Positions 51,568-61,951 of a DNA stretch of 64,000 bases are shown one piece after another; position 1 is the stretch's first letter; every line of letters starts with the position of its first letter. The notes beneath the pieces were generated by a model. That model had not been told where the DNA came from. It did no database searches and was given only the letters and a program-made list of their open reading frames with translations. Source of the DNA: Pseudoflavonifractor phocaeensis (GTDB lineage Bacteria; Bacillota; Clostridia; Oscillospirales; Oscillospiraceae); the NCBI RefSeq assembly GCF_016901955.1, contig NZ_JACJLC010000004.1, forward strand, positions 1 to 64,000, given 5' to 3'. The position numbers and the translations under genes are program-made.

Positions 51568-52177
51568 GGAACTGGGCACCGTCCGCCACGTGGCGCCGGG
51601 CCGGCTGGAGCTGGCCGCCCGGACGGTGTTGGAGGGTACCAAGCTGGGGGACTCCATCGCAGTCAACGGAGTGTGCCTGACGGTGACCCACCTGGCCACC
51701 GGGGGCTTCACCGCCGACGTGATGCCCGAGACCCTCCGCCGCACCGGCCTGGGGGCTCTGCGCCCCGGCTCCAGGGTCAATCTGGAGCGGGCCATGGCCG
51801 CCGACGGCCGGTTCGGGGGGCACATTGTCTCCGGGCACATCGACGGCACCGGCACGGTGGCCTCCCTCCGGCGGGAGGGCAACGCGGTGTGGGTCACCAT
51901 CTCCACCCCGGTCGAACTGCTGGCGGGCATTGTGGAGAAGGGCTCCATCGCCATTGACGGCATCAGCCTGACGGTGGCCTCTGTCACCGACAAGGATTTC
52001 GCGGTATCCATTATCCCTCACACCGGAGCCCAGACCACCCTGCTGGAGCGCAAACCTGGGGACACCGTCAATCTGGAAACCGACATCATCGGCAAATATG
52101 TGGCCAAGCTCATGGGCAGGCCGGAGCAGTCCTCCGGCGGCATCACCATGGAGTTTCTGGCCCGGCACGGATTTTAA
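51548..52177 (+). CDS. ribE: Riboflavin synthase, alpha chain
   Basis: A 209-residue protein made of two similar lumazine-binding barrels: MFTGIIEELGTV with NGVCLTV in the first, and GHIDGTGTV with DGISLTV in the second. It dismutates two lumazines to riboflavin. Its start lies inside the end of ribD, and ribBA follows after 15 bases. Confidence 0.95.
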   Translation: MFTGIIEELGTVRHVAPGRLELAARTVLEGTKLGDSIAVNGVCLTVTHLATGGFTADVMPETLRRTGLGALRPGSRVNLERAMAADGRFGGHIVSGHIDGTGTVASLRREGNAVWVTISTPVELLAGIVEKGSIAIDGISLTVASVTDKDFAVSIIPHTGAQTTLLERKPGDTVNLETDIIGKYVAKLMGRPEQSSGGITMEFLARHGF

Positions 52178-52192
52178 AGGAGGAGAGCCATT

Positions 52193-53404
52193 ATGGCATA
52201 CGCTACCATCGAGGAGGCCCTGGAGGAGCTGCGGGCCGGTCATCTCATCATGTGTATCGACGACCCCGACCGGGAGAACGAGGGGGACCTGATCTGCGCT
52301 GCCCAGTTCGCCACCACGGAGAACGTCAACTTTATGGCGGTTCACGCCAAGGGGCTCATCTGCACCCCCATGTCCGCCGCGGTGGCCACCCGGCTGGGGC
52401 TGGAACAGATGGTGAAGGTGAACACCGACAACCACCAGACCGCCTTTACCGTGTCCATCGACCATGCTGACACCACCACCGGCATCTCCGCCGAGGAGCG
52501 GGGCTATACCTGCCGCCGGTGCGCCGCCCCAGACGCCCGCCCCGAGGAGTTCCGCCGGCCCGGCCACGTGTTCCCCCTGGTGGCCCGCCGGGGAGGCGTG
52601 CTGGCCCGCAACGGCCACACCGAGGCCACGGTGGATCTCTGCCGTCACGCCGGACTGGCTGAGTGCGGCCTGTGCTGCGAGATCATGCGGGAAGACGGCA
52701 CCATGATGCGGACCACCGAGCTTTTGCAGCACGCGGAGCAGTGGGGTGTCAAGGTCATCACCATCAAAGACCTGCAGGACTACTGCCGCCTCCACGACAA
52801 GCACGTGGTGCGGGAGGCGGTGGCCAAAATGCCCACCAAGTTCGGGGACTTCACCATCTACGGCTACACCAACGACTTGACCGGGGAGAGCCATGTAGCC
52901 CTGGTAAAGGGAGACATTGGAGACGGCATGGGGGTGCTGTGCCGGGTCCATTCCGAGTGCCTCACCGGAGACGTGTTCGGCTCCCAGCGGTGCGACTGCG
53001 GCCAGCAGCTGGCCGCCGCCATGGAGCGCATCAACCAGGAGGGCCGGGGCGTAGTGCTCTATATGCGCCAGGAGGGCCGGGGCATCGGCCTGATCAACAA
53101 GCTGAAAACCTACACCCTCCAGGAGCAGGGCTACGACACGGTGGAGGCCAACATCAAGCTGGGCTTCGCCCCCGACCTGCGGGAGTACTGGATCGGGGCC
53201 CAGATCCTCCGGGACCTAGGAGTGCGTCAGCTCCGGCTGCTCACCAACAACCCGGACAAGATCTACGGCCTGTCCGGCTTTGGCCTGGAGATCACCGAGC
53301 GGGTACCCATCGAAATCGCGCCCCAGGAGCACGACCACTTCTATCTGTGGACCAAACGGGAAAAAATGGGACACCTGCTGGAGCAGGTGTCCGACGAGGC
53401 ATAA
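52193..53404 (+). CDS. ribBA: DHBP synthase/GTP cyclohydrolase II
   Basis: A 403-residue bifunctional enzyme. The RibB half has [12 protein letters not shown] and a GHTEATVDL motif; the RibA half has the zinc site [15 protein letters not shown] and RQEGRGIGL. It supplies both precursors of the pathway. AAAGGAGGAG precedes the ATG. Confidence 0.96.
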   Translation: MAYATIEEALEELRAGHLIMCIDDPDRENEGDLICAAQFATTENVNFMAVHAKGLICTPMSAAVATRLGLEQMVKVNTDNHQTAFTVSIDHADTTTGISAEERGYTCRRCAAPDARPEEFRRPGHVFPLVARRGGVLARNGHTEATVDLCRHAGLAECGLCCEIMREDGTMMRTTELLQHAEQWGVKVITIKDLQDYCRLHDKHVVREAVAKMPTKFGDFTIYGYTNDLTGESHVALVKGDIGDGMGVLCRVHSECLTGDVFGSQRCDCGQQLAAAMERINQEGRGVVLYMRQEGRGIGLINKLKTYTLQEQGYDTVEANIKLGFAPDLREYWIGAQILRDLGVRQLRLLTNNPDKIYGLSGFGLEITERVPIEIAPQEHDHFYLWTKREKMGHLLEQVSDEA

Positions 53405-53423
53405 TATAGAGGAGGAACATACT

Positions 53424-53890
<467 letters not shown>

Positions 53891-53891
<1 letters not shown>

Positions 53892-53974
53892 AACCTGTAT
53901 TCACAACCGTTGAACGCTGTCTGGACGGCCTTTTCCTCGTCTATCCAGTATCCCCCGACTATGAATACAGGTTC
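53891..53974. mobile_element. 84-bp MITE-like element
   Basis: Perfect 13-base terminal inverted repeats, GAACCTGTATTCA (53891-53903) and its complement (53962-53974), are flanked by TTA on both sides (53888-53890 and 53975-53977), a TNA-type target duplication as in the IS1031 group of IS5. The interior has no coding capacity. It sits exactly between convergent ribH and the RluA-type gene and supplies the ends of both. Confidence 0.65.
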
Positions 53975-54873
53975 TTAAACAGCGCCGCCATATCAGTGGG
54001 GAGAGGCTGGGTCCAGCTCAGCTTCTCCCCGCTGATGGGCTGTAGAAGAGAGAGCTTCCAGGAGTGGAGTGCGGGCCGGGAGATAAGGGTCTGGTCCTCC
54101 CTGCCGTAAAGAAAATCCCCGGTGAGGGGACAGCCCAGGTGGGCCATGTGGACCCGGATCTGGTGGGTACGGCCGGTGTCCAGCTCCAGCTCCACCAACG
54201 CCCGGCCCTCCCCGGCGTGGACCACCCGGTAGTGGGTACGGGCCGCCTGCCCCAGCGAGTCCACCTGCCGCTCCATCAGGGAGCCGGGTACCCGGCCGAT
54301 GGGGGCATCCACCGTCCCTTGGGCAGGGCTGGGCGCCCCGTCGCATACCGCCAGGTAGATCCGCCGGAATTGGGGGGTGTGGAGCTGGGCCTTCAGCTTT
54401 TCCTGGGCATGGGGGTGCTTGGCCACCACCATCAGGCCGGAGGTGCCCTTGTCCAGCCGCTGCACCGGGTGTACATCGGCCACGATACCCTGCTGCTGAT
54501 AGTAGTGGGCAATAAAGTTGCACATGGTGTCGGCGTAATGTCCGGGGCCGGGATGCACCAACACCCCGGGCGCCTTGTTGAGCACCAGCAGGTCCCCGTC
54601 CTCGTACACGATATCCAGGGGGCCGGGAGTGGGTACCATATCCCCCCGATGGGCAGGATCGGCCACCCGGACGGAGAGCACCTGACCCGCTTTCACCCGC
54701 TGGCCGGTGATGGCCCGGACACCGTCCAACAGGATGCCGTCCTCCAGCCACTTGATCCGCTTGATCACCGTACCCGACAATCCCAGCTCCCGCCGCAGAA
54801 GGGTGTCGATTTTTTGTCCCACTTGGTCAGCCGACACCGTCAGCGTCAGCCGCCGGGGCCCAAGCTCCTCCAT
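53959..54873 (-). CDS. RluA-family pseudouridine synthase
   Basis: A 304-residue rRNA/tRNA pseudouridine synthase. An S4-like RNA-binding domain lies at about residues 20-80; the catalytic aspartate is in VQRLDKGTSGLMV (usually HRLD). Later motifs are FRRIYLAV and GRTHQIRVHMAHLG. The last residues (KNLYS) and stop are encoded by the inserted MITE-like element. The target uridine is unknown; RluD-like action is possible. Confidence 0.88.
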   Translation of the reverse strand: MEELGPRRLTLTVSADQVGQKIDTLLRRELGLSGTVIKRIKWLEDGILLDGVRAITGQRVKAGQVLSVRVADPAHRGDMVPTPGPLDIVYEDGDLLVLNKAPGVLVHPGPGHYADTMCNFIAHYYQQQGIVADVHPVQRLDKGTSGLMVVAKHPHAQEKLKAQLHTPQFRRIYLAVCDGAPSPAQGTVDAPIGRVPGSLMERQVDSLGQAARTHYRVVHAGEGRALVELELDTGRTHQIRVHMAHLGCPLTGDFLYGREDQTLISRPALHSWKLSLLQPISGEKLSWTQPLPTDMAALFKNLYS

Positions 54874-54994
54874 GCCGTTCCCTCCCTTTCGGTTTTTTTC
54901 AGTATACCACCGCCGTCCCGCTTTTCAAAGCGGGTTTTTTGTTGTATACTAGTAGGAAAAGCAGATTCGTACCACAGGAAGCGAGGCGCCGCCT

Positions 54995-56197
54995 ATGGCA
55001 GAAAAACTGGGCATCTATATCCACATCCCCTTTTGCCGCAGCAAGTGTGATTACTGCGACTTCTATTCTCTGGCGGGACAGGAGGGGCGGATGGACGATT
55101 ACCAGAAGGCTCTGTTGGCCCATATGAAGGAAACCGCACCCTTGACCCGGGGCTGGCAGGTGGACACCGTCTATTTTGGCGGGGGCACCCCCAGCTTCTA
55201 CGGGGAAAAACGACTGCGGGAGTTGCTGCGGTTTATCGCCAAGCGGTTCGACCTGGCCAAGGACGCCGAGATCACCGTAGAGTGCAACCCGGACAGCGTG
55301 GACCAGAAAATGCTCCAGGTCCTCCGGCGGGCCGGCTTCAACCGGCTCTCCCTGGGGGTGCAGTCGGCCTGCGACTGCGAGCTTCAAAGCCTCCACCGGC
55401 CCCACAGCTACCAGCAGGCGGTGGAGGCGGTGAAGGCCGCCCGGGCGGCAAAATTTCAGAACCTGAGCCTGGACCTGATCTACGGCCTGCCCGGCCAGAC
55501 CATGGAGGGCTGGCAGAATACGTTGGAGCAGGTGCTGACGCTGAAGCCGGAGCACCTGAGTTGCTACGGCCTGAAGGTGGAGGAGGGCACCCCCCTGGAC
55601 TACCGGGTGTCCCGGGGGGAGGTCCTTCCCGACGACGATGCTCAGGCCGACATGTACCTGTGGACGGTGGAGCGGCTGGCCCGGGAGGGTTTCCGCCAAT
55701 ATGAGATCTCCAACTTTGCCAGGCCCGGTTGTCAGTCCCGGCACAACCTGCGCTACTGGATGGGCCGGCCCTACATTGGCTTCGGCCCCGGGGCCCACTC
55801 CGATTTCGGTGGCCGGCGGTACTCCTTTGTCCGGGATCTGGAGACCTATATCTCCGGCGTGCTGGGCGGCGGGGTTGTCATCGATTCCTCCGACCTGATT
55901 CCCGCCCGAGAGCGGGGCAGCGAATACCTGATGCTCCGGCTGCGCACCACCCGGGGCATTGAGGAGTGGGAATACCGGCGGGAGTTTTTCCTCAACTTCG
56001 ATCCCATCGAGCAGAAGCTGGAGGAGTACGAGCGTCAGGGCTGGGCCGAGCGCCACGACCGCCGGTGGAACCTGACCCCCAAGGGCTTTCTGGTGTCCAA
56101 CCAGCTCATCAGTGACCTGCTGGTGATCCAGGAGGAGGCCACCCTGGAAAAGACCCTTCCCCGACTGAAGCAGGGGATGCCACCCAAGGAACCATAA
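54995..56197 (+). CDS. hemW: Radical SAM heme chaperone HemW-like
   Basis: A 400-residue radical SAM protein. The cluster motif is IHIPFCRSKCDYCDF (C-x3-C-x2-C) with the extra Phe typical of HemN/HemW, and GGGTPSF and ECNPDS follow. It is shorter than HemN and has the HemW C-terminal layout, so heme handling rather than coproporphyrinogen oxidation is likely. A terminator follows at 56214. Confidence 0.88.
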   Translation: MAEKLGIYIHIPFCRSKCDYCDFYSLAGQEGRMDDYQKALLAHMKETAPLTRGWQVDTVYFGGGTPSFYGEKRLRELLRFIAKRFDLAKDAEITVECNPDSVDQKMLQVLRRAGFNRLSLGVQSACDCELQSLHRPHSYQQAVEAVKAARAAKFQNLSLDLIYGLPGQTMEGWQNTLEQVLTLKPEHLSCYGLKVEEGTPLDYRVSRGEVLPDDDAQADMYLWTVERLAREGFRQYEISNFARPGCQSRHNLRYWMGRPYIGFGPGAHSDFGGRRYSFVRDLETYISGVLGGGVVIDSSDLIPARERGSEYLMLRLRTTRGIEEWEYRREFFLNFDPIEQKLEEYERQGWAERHDRRWNLTPKGFLVSNQLISDLLVIQEEATLEKTLPRLKQGMPPKEP

Positions 56198-56213
56198 TCA
56201 AGCGGTTTTCTGA

Positions 56214-56247
56214 AAAACCCTCCGCCTTTACAAGCGGAGGGTTTTGT
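56214..56247 (+). terminator. Terminator after hemW
   Basis: AAAACCCTCCGC (56214-56225) pairs with GCGGAGGGTTTT (56234-56245). Confidence 0.8.
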
Positions 56248-56293
56248 GTTAACATAATGTAAGTCTATCTTTTTACCACTTAGGAGGATCCCC

Positions 56294-59200
56294 ATGAAGC
56301 ATTTCTTCCGGCGGGCGGCCGCCCTGGCGCTGGCGGTGGCTGTTACCGTTACCGCTGTATCCGCATCATACGCCTTGGGATGGGACGTACACACCGCCCA
56401 GCTTCCTCTGTCCCAAGGCACAAGTCTGGGGGAAAACATTTTCTGGAGCGACACCTACGGCGATCTGCGCCATGAGTACTACATAGCCTACACCCCCAAT
56501 ACTGACGTCACCCCCACCGTGGCCTACGGCAACAAGGTGTTGGACCGGATGACTCTCAGCGCCATGGCCCGCAATCTGGAGAGCCAGGGCAAAAACGTGG
56601 TGTCCGGGGTCAATGGGGACTGGTATGTCCTGTCTACCGGGGCCACCGTGGGCCTGCTGGTCACCGACGGGGTGATCCGGGCTACCCCCTATTACAAAAA
56701 CGCCTGGGCCATCGGCTTCAACGCCGACGGCACAGCCTTTATCGGCCAGCCCACCCTCACCACCACCGTCACCTTTGGGGGGCAGACCTATAACCTGAGC
56801 GGCGCCATCAACAAGGTGCGCAAGGTCACTGCCTCCGACACCACCGGCGGTCTGACTCTGCTGACCTCCGACTTTGCCTCCAAGACCCAGAATACCGCCG
56901 CCGGAGTGGACGTAATCCTGTCCCCGGTGGACGACGGCACCGGCGCTTACGCCACCCAGCCCACCATCGGCAAGCAGGTGCAGTACACCGTGGAGCAGGT
57001 GCTGGAATCCACCGGCAGCATTGCCATTCCTGAGGGGAAGGCGGTGCTCACCATGAATGGAGCGGACAAGGCCGAGATCCTGGCCAAGCTCCGGGCCCTC
57101 CAGCCCGGAGATACCGTTACCCTGTCGGTGACCAGCACCGACGCCCGGTGGAATAATGTGGACCAGGCCATCGGCGGCACCTACCACATCGTCTCCAACG
57201 GCCAGGCTGTCTCCGGCCTGCCCACCGAACGCACCGCCTGGACCGCTGTGGGAGTTAAAGCCGACGGCACCGTGATCCTGTACACCCTGGACGGCAAGCA
57301 AAACGGCTACAGCGTAGGTTGTACCCTGAGTCAGGTGGCCCAACGGCTCATTGAGCTGGGCTGTGTGGAGGCACTGAGCATGGACGGGGGCGGCTCCACA
57401 ACCATCGGCGCCACCTATCCCGACGGCGAGGGCATGCAGATCGTCAACCGCCCCTCCGACGGCTCTCAGCGGGCCAACAGCACCGCCATTTTCCTCACCA
57501 CCAACCTGGAGCCCACCGGCGTGGTGGGGAGCTATTACGTCACCCCCACCGACGATATGGTGCTGGCAGGCGCCTCAGTACAGCTGTCCGCCGCCGGAGT
57601 GGATACTGGCTACTATCCCACCGCCGGCAATCCGGTGAGCTGGTCGGTATCCGAGGGAGGCGGCACGGTCAACAGCACCGGTCTGTACACCGCCGGCAGC
57701 CAAAGCGGCACCTATCTGGTCACCGCCTCTGACGGCGCCGCCTCCGGCTCGGCCTGGATGACGGTGGTCCGGACCCCCGCCACCATCACCGTGAAAAACC
57801 AGTCCACCGGCAAGCAGGTGACCTCCCTTAGCCTGGAGCCCGGCCAACAGGTGGACCTGACCGCCTCCGCCACCTACCGTACCCTGGCCCTCACCGCCCA
57901 GGATTCCTGCTTTACCTGGACCCTGGATCCGTCAGTAGGCACGGTGGACGCCAACGGCCTGCTCACCGCCGGACAGTCCAGCGGCAGCGGTAATCTCACC
58001 GTCACCGCCGGAGATAAAACGGTGACCATCCCAGTGACGGTAGCCAGCCATATCAAGACCCTGGACACCCTCGAGGGAGATCTGTCCGCCTATATAAGCT
58101 CCGCCACCGCCACCGCCTCGGCGGAAACCAGCCTGGACTACGTCCACAACGGCCGCCAGAGCCTGAAGCTGTCCTATAACGTATCTGACGCTTCCGCCAG
58201 TCTGTCCACCAGCCTGACCATCCCCAGTGGCGAAAGCTGGCTGGGGGTGTGGGTGTACGGCGACGGCTCGGGCAACCAGCTGAAAGCCACCGCCCTGAAC
58301 AGCCAGGGCCAGACCAGCCAGTTTCTGCTTGCCACCTTGAATTTCACCGGCTGGCAGCATGTGCTGGTCCAGCTCCCCGCCGGAACCGTCTCCCTGTCCA
58401 GTCTGGATATAAGCTACGGCGGAATTGCCGGCCGTCAGACGGGGGCCATTTGGCTGGATCAGTTTACCGCGGCCAATCAGCAGATCACCGACACCACCGC
58501 CCCCACGGTGACGGTAAATGTGGTGGGCAATCAGGTGACAGCCACCGTCTCAGATAACTTTGACCGTACTATTGCCCGGGAAAACGTCACCCTTACCTAT
58601 GACGGGGACGTCCTGACCGCCAGTTGGAACGAGAGCACCGGCACCCTCACCGCCACCCTGCCCGCCGCCGACGGCGGCTATCACCGGGTCACCGTCACCG
58701 CATCCGATGCCAGCGGTAACCTAGGCCGTGGCTCAGCAGACCGGAAGCCTGATCCCATCCCTGTCAGCCCCTTCGGAGACATGACCGGTAACTGGGCAGA
58801 GCCCTATGCCACTTTCCTGTACGACCAGGGGATCTCTCAGGGCACCGGCGGGGATACCCCTCTGTATCAACCCGGCAAAAACATCACTCGGGCGGAGTTC
58901 TTTGCTCTGGTGGCCCGGTGGATGGACCTGGATCTGGAATCCTACGCCGACGTGGAGCTTCCCTTCGCCGATACCGACGAGATCCCCGCCTGGGCTCTGA
59001 ACGAGATAAAGGCCATGTACAGCCTGGGCATCCTACAGGGAGCCTCCGGCGATGGGCAGCTGTGGGCCAACCCCATGTCCACCATCTCCCGGGCGGAGGT
59101 CATGACCATCCTGGGCCGCACTCTGGCCCAGGGTTACCCTGCGGAGCGCCTCACGTTTGCTGACGCCGGTTCCGTACCCACCTGGTCCCTGACTTATGTG

Positions 59201-59308
59201 CGCACTCTGGTGACCCTGGGGGTGGTCACCGGTAACAACAACCAGATTCGCCCCAATGATCCCATCACCCGGGGCGAAGTGGCAAAGCTGCTGTACGCTA
59301 TGCTGTAA
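56294..59308 (+). CDS. Exported phosphodiester glycosidase (NAGPA) protein with SLH repeats
   Basis: A 1004-residue surface protein. A signal peptide covers residues 1-28. A NAGPA domain runs to about residue 405 (VVSGVNGDWYV ... LSMDGGGSTTIGATY ... NRPSDGSQRANSTAIFL). Ig/BIG-like domains follow (about 410-800), then three SLH repeats (FGDMTGNWAEPYATFL, PFADTDEIPAWALNEIKAM, FADAGSVPTWSLTYVRTL) that bind secondary wall polymer. It probably removes phosphate-linked GlcNAc groups from glycans. AGGAGG precedes the ATG. Confidence 0.88.
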   Translation: MKHFFRRAAALALAVAVTVTAVSASYALGWDVHTAQLPLSQGTSLGENIFWSDTYGDLRHEYYIAYTPNTDVTPTVAYGNKVLDRMTLSAMARNLESQGKNVVSGVNGDWYVLSTGATVGLLVTDGVIRATPYYKNAWAIGFNADGTAFIGQPTLTTTVTFGGQTYNLSGAINKVRKVTASDTTGGLTLLTSDFASKTQNTAAGVDVILSPVDDGTGAYATQPTIGKQVQYTVEQVLESTGSIAIPEGKAVLTMNGADKAEILAKLRALQPGDTVTLSVTSTDARWNNVDQAIGGTYHIVSNGQAVSGLPTERTAWTAVGVKADGTVILYTLDGKQNGYSVGCTLSQVAQRLIELGCVEALSMDGGGSTTIGATYPDGEGMQIVNRPSDGSQRANSTAIFLTTNLEPTGVVGSYYVTPTDDMVLAGASVQLSAAGVDTGYYPTAGNPVSWSVSEGGGTVNSTGLYTAGSQSGTYLVTASDGAASGSAWMTVVRTPATITVKNQSTGKQVTSLSLEPGQQVDLTASATYRTLALTAQDSCFTWTLDPSVGTVDANGLLTAGQSSGSGNLTVTAGDKTVTIPVTVASHIKTLDTLEGDLSAYISSATATASAETSLDYVHNGRQSLKLSYNVSDASASLSTSLTIPSGESWLGVWVYGDGSGNQLKATALNSQGQTSQFLLATLNFTGWQHVLVQLPAGTVSLSSLDISYGGIAGRQTGAIWLDQFTAANQQITDTTAPTVTVNVVGNQVTATVSDNFDRTIARENVTLTYDGDVLTASWNESTGTLTATLPAADGGYHRVTVTASDASGNLGRGSADRKPDPIPVSPFGDMTGNWAEPYATFLYDQGISQGTGGDTPLYQPGKNITRAEFFALVARWMDLDLESYADVELPFADTDEIPAWALNEIKAMYSLGILQGASGDGQLWANPMSTISRAEVMTILGRTLAQGYPAERLTFADAGSVPTWSLTYVRTLVTLGVVTGNNNQIRPNDPITRGEVAKLLYAML

Positions 59309-59314
59309 TCGTTT

Positions 59315-59356
59315 GAATAAGAAAAAAGTGCGCTGACGCGCACTTTTTTCTTATTC
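59315..59356. terminator. Bidirectional terminator between surface protein and malQ
   Basis: A 19-bp stem (59315-59333 with 59338-59356) with A-rich left and T-rich right arms; the right arm overlaps the malQ stop. Confidence 0.88.
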
Positions 59357-60841
59357 TTGCGGTAATCTGCCATAGAGCTCCATCTGCCGGTGAAGCTTCC
59401 CCGCCAGGGCGGGACTGTCAAAACCGGGCAGGGCCCGCCAGCGCCAGTTACCCTTGGTGGTGGCAGGGGTGTTCATCCGGCTGCCGCTCCCCAGTCCCAG
59501 CAGATCCTGCATCTGGGCTACCGCCCACTTGGCAGGACTGGCCCAGATCGCCCGCAGCATACCCCAGTGCTCCCCCTCTTCCCGATCCAGATGGAGGTAT
59601 TCCCGAGCCCGGGCCACGTCCCCCGGCGGACCGCTGGTGAGCCAGCCCTGGACAGTATCGTTATCGTGGGTACCCACATAGGCCACGCAGTTGACAGGAT
59701 AGTTATAAGGCAGATAAGCCGCCCCCTCCCCGTCCCGGCTGTCAAAGGCAAACTGGAGCACCTTCATCCCGGGAAAGCCGGTACGCTCCCGGAGCTGGTG
59801 GACAGAAGGAGTGAGAAAGCCCAAATCCTCCGCGATGATATTCTTTTTCCCCAGGTCGTGCTCCACCGCCTGGAAAAGCTTCAGCCCCGGCCCCGGCCGC
59901 CAGCGACCGCCGGCGGCAGTAGTCTGGCCGCCGGGGATAGCGTAATAGCTGTCAAACCCCCGGAAGTGATCGATGCGCAGCACATCATACAGCCGGAACT
60001 GGTAGGCGATCCGGTCCACCCACCAGCGGTAACCCTCCCGTTCCATCCGGTCCCAGTCGAACAGGGGATTGCCCCACAGCTGACCGTCCGAGGAAAAGCC
60101 GTCAGGGGGACAGCCCGCCACCTCCATGGGGCGGAGATCCTCATCCAGCTGGAACTGCTCCCGCCCGGCCCACAGATCCGCGCTGTCCCCTGGGACGTAG
60201 ATGGGTAGATCCCCCACGATATAGACCCCGTGCCGGTTGGCGTACTCCTTCAAGGCCTTCCACTGGCGGAAAAAGAGGAACTGCACCCCCTTCCAGAAGG
60301 CCAGGTCCTCCTCCAGGGCCTGCCCCACCCGTGCCAGAACCGCCGGGTCCCGCGCCCGCAGAGGCAGCTCCCACTCGGTCCAGGGCTGGCCCCCGTGGGC
60401 TTCCTTGAACGCCATGAACCGGGCGTAGTCCTCCAGCCAGAAGCTGTTCTCCCGGCAGAAATGCTCAAATTCCGCCGGTGGATCCTCCAGCAGCCGTCCG
60501 CAGGCCCGCCGCAGCACCGGGAACCGACGGCGATACATCTTACCGTAGTCCACCTCCGCCGGATCGGCTCCCCAGTCCAACGACCGGTATTCCCCCGGCT
60601 CCAGCAGTCCCTCCTCTGCCAGCAAATCCAGGTCAATGAGATAGGGGTTGCCGGCAAAGGTGGAAAAGCTATGGTAAGGGGAGTCGCCATAGCCGGTGGG
60701 TCCTAAGGGAAGCAGCTGCCAAAGGGACTGGCCCGCCGCCTGCAAAAAATCCACAAACCGCCGGGCGCAGCCCCCCATGGTGCCCACTCCATAGGGAGCG
60801 GGCAGCGAAGTGATGTGCATCAGCACCCCGCCCCGTCTCAT
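59351..60841 (-). CDS. malQ: 4-alpha-glucanotransferase
   Basis: A 496-residue GH77 amylomaltase that moves maltosyl units. It starts RRGGVLMHITSLPAPYGVGTMG; the catalytic region has VLRIDHFRGFD (nucleophile Asp), IIAEDLGFLT (acid Glu) and YVGTHDNDT. It works with the glycogen synthase at 39628. Its ATG overlaps the cca stop by four bases. Confidence 0.93.
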   Translation of the reverse strand: MRRGGVLMHITSLPAPYGVGTMGGCARRFVDFLQAAGQSLWQLLPLGPTGYGDSPYHSFSTFAGNPYLIDLDLLAEEGLLEPGEYRSLDWGADPAEVDYGKMYRRRFPVLRRACGRLLEDPPAEFEHFCRENSFWLEDYARFMAFKEAHGGQPWTEWELPLRARDPAVLARVGQALEEDLAFWKGVQFLFFRQWKALKEYANRHGVYIVGDLPIYVPGDSADLWAGREQFQLDEDLRPMEVAGCPPDGFSSDGQLWGNPLFDWDRMEREGYRWWVDRIAYQFRLYDVLRIDHFRGFDSYYAIPGGQTTAAGGRWRPGPGLKLFQAVEHDLGKKNIIAEDLGFLTPSVHQLRERTGFPGMKVLQFAFDSRDGEGAAYLPYNYPVNCVAYVGTHDNDTVQGWLTSGPPGDVARAREYLHLDREEGEHWGMLRAIWASPAKWAVAQMQDLLGLGSGSRMNTPATTKGNWRWRALPGFDSPALAGKLHRQMELYGRLPQE

Positions 60842-61866
60842 GGAATCTTCCTCCCTTCCAACCTCTGTTGAGCCAGTTCCACCAGCACCTCCCGCAGGTT
60901 ATCCTCCGGATGGTCCAGCACATGGACGGCCAGCTCCCGCTGGACAGCCCCGATCTCCGCTCCCTTCAGGCCCAGGGTGGCCAGTTCCCCTCCGGACAGG
61001 GCCAGCCGGCGGATCACCTCCAGCTCCGGGTGATATACCCCCCGCTTCAGTGCCCGCTCCACCGGCAGGCACTCCAGAGGGAAGCCGGTGGCCTGGCAGA
61101 ACCCCCGCCACCGCGGGATGGGCTCCTGAGGCAGCTCCGCCAACCCGGTCAGGTCGGGGCAGTCCCGTACCGGCCACAAGTGAACCAACAGCCCCCAGCG
61201 CAGCAGCTCTCCTACCCAGGCCGGGCGGGGAGAGAGCAGGATCTTTTCCACCTCGCCTTTGATCCGCTCCCCCGATACCAACGCCATCCGCCCGGCGTTG
61301 CGGAGAATAGCCGCCCGGGTGTCCGGCTCGATAATATAGTCCAGCTTGGCGGCGAAACGCACTGCCCGCAGCATCCGCAGGGCATCCTCCCGGAATCGGG
61401 TATCCGGATCGCCCACACAGCGGATGATCCCGGCGGCCAGGTCAACCCTCCCGCCAAAGGGGTCGATGATCTCCCGGTCAGGCCCCAGGGCCATGGCGTT
61501 GACGGTGAAATCCCGCCGGGCCAGATCCTCCTCCAGCCCCACGTCAAAGGCCACCCCATCCGGGTGTCTGCCGTCGGCGTAACCTCCCTCCCGGCGGAAG
61601 GTGGTCACCTCCACCGGCCCGTCCTCTGTCAGCACAGTGACGGTACCGTGCTTCAACCCGGTGGGAATCGTCCTATCAAATAGATCCATGACCTGCTCCG
61701 GCAGCGCGGAGGTGCACACGTCGTAGTCCTCCGGCCGCTCTCCACGCAGCAGATCCCGGACGCATCCTCCTACCGGGTGGGCGGCGTGCCCCGACTGCCG
61801 CAGCCGTTCCAGACAGAACGCCACCCCCACCGGAATGGACCATAAGGCCATTTTTTCAGCGTTCAC
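60838..61866 (-). CDS. cca: CCA tRNA nucleotidyltransferase
   Basis: A 342-residue class II nucleotidyltransferase. The head domain has HPVGGCVRDLLRG and the metal pair EDYDVCTSA; RRDFTVNAMAL and RFREDALRMLRAVRFAAKL follow. It is short (usual 400-450), lacking much of the tail, so A-adding or CC-adding specialisation is possible. Start is GTG with AAGGGGAAG upstream; ATG 61851 is an alternative. Confidence 0.88.
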   Translation of the reverse strand: MNAEKMALWSIPVGVAFCLERLRQSGHAAHPVGGCVRDLLRGERPEDYDVCTSALPEQVMDLFDRTIPTGLKHGTVTVLTEDGPVEVTTFRREGGYADGRHPDGVAFDVGLEEDLARRDFTVNAMALGPDREIIDPFGGRVDLAAGIIRCVGDPDTRFREDALRMLRAVRFAAKLDYIIEPDTRAAILRNAGRMALVSGERIKGEVEKILLSPRPAWVGELLRWGLLVHLWPVRDCPDLTGLAELPQEPIPRWRGFCQATGFPLECLPVERALKRGVYHPELEVIRRLALSGGELATLGLKGAEIGAVQRELAVHVLDHPEDNLREVLVELAQQRLEGRKIP

Positions 61867-61878
61867 GGTATCTTCCCC

Positions 61879-61906
61879 TTGCTATTTGCCTATAATGCTT
61901 TATAAT
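61879..61906 (+). promoter_or_regulatory. murC promoter
   Basis: TTGCTA (61879-61884), a 16-base spacer and TATAAT (61901-61906), about 45 bases before murC and divergent from cca. Confidence 0.6.
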
Positions 61907-61951
61907 AGTTCTGGCAACATTATAATCTGAAGAAAAGGGTGTGTAAACCCC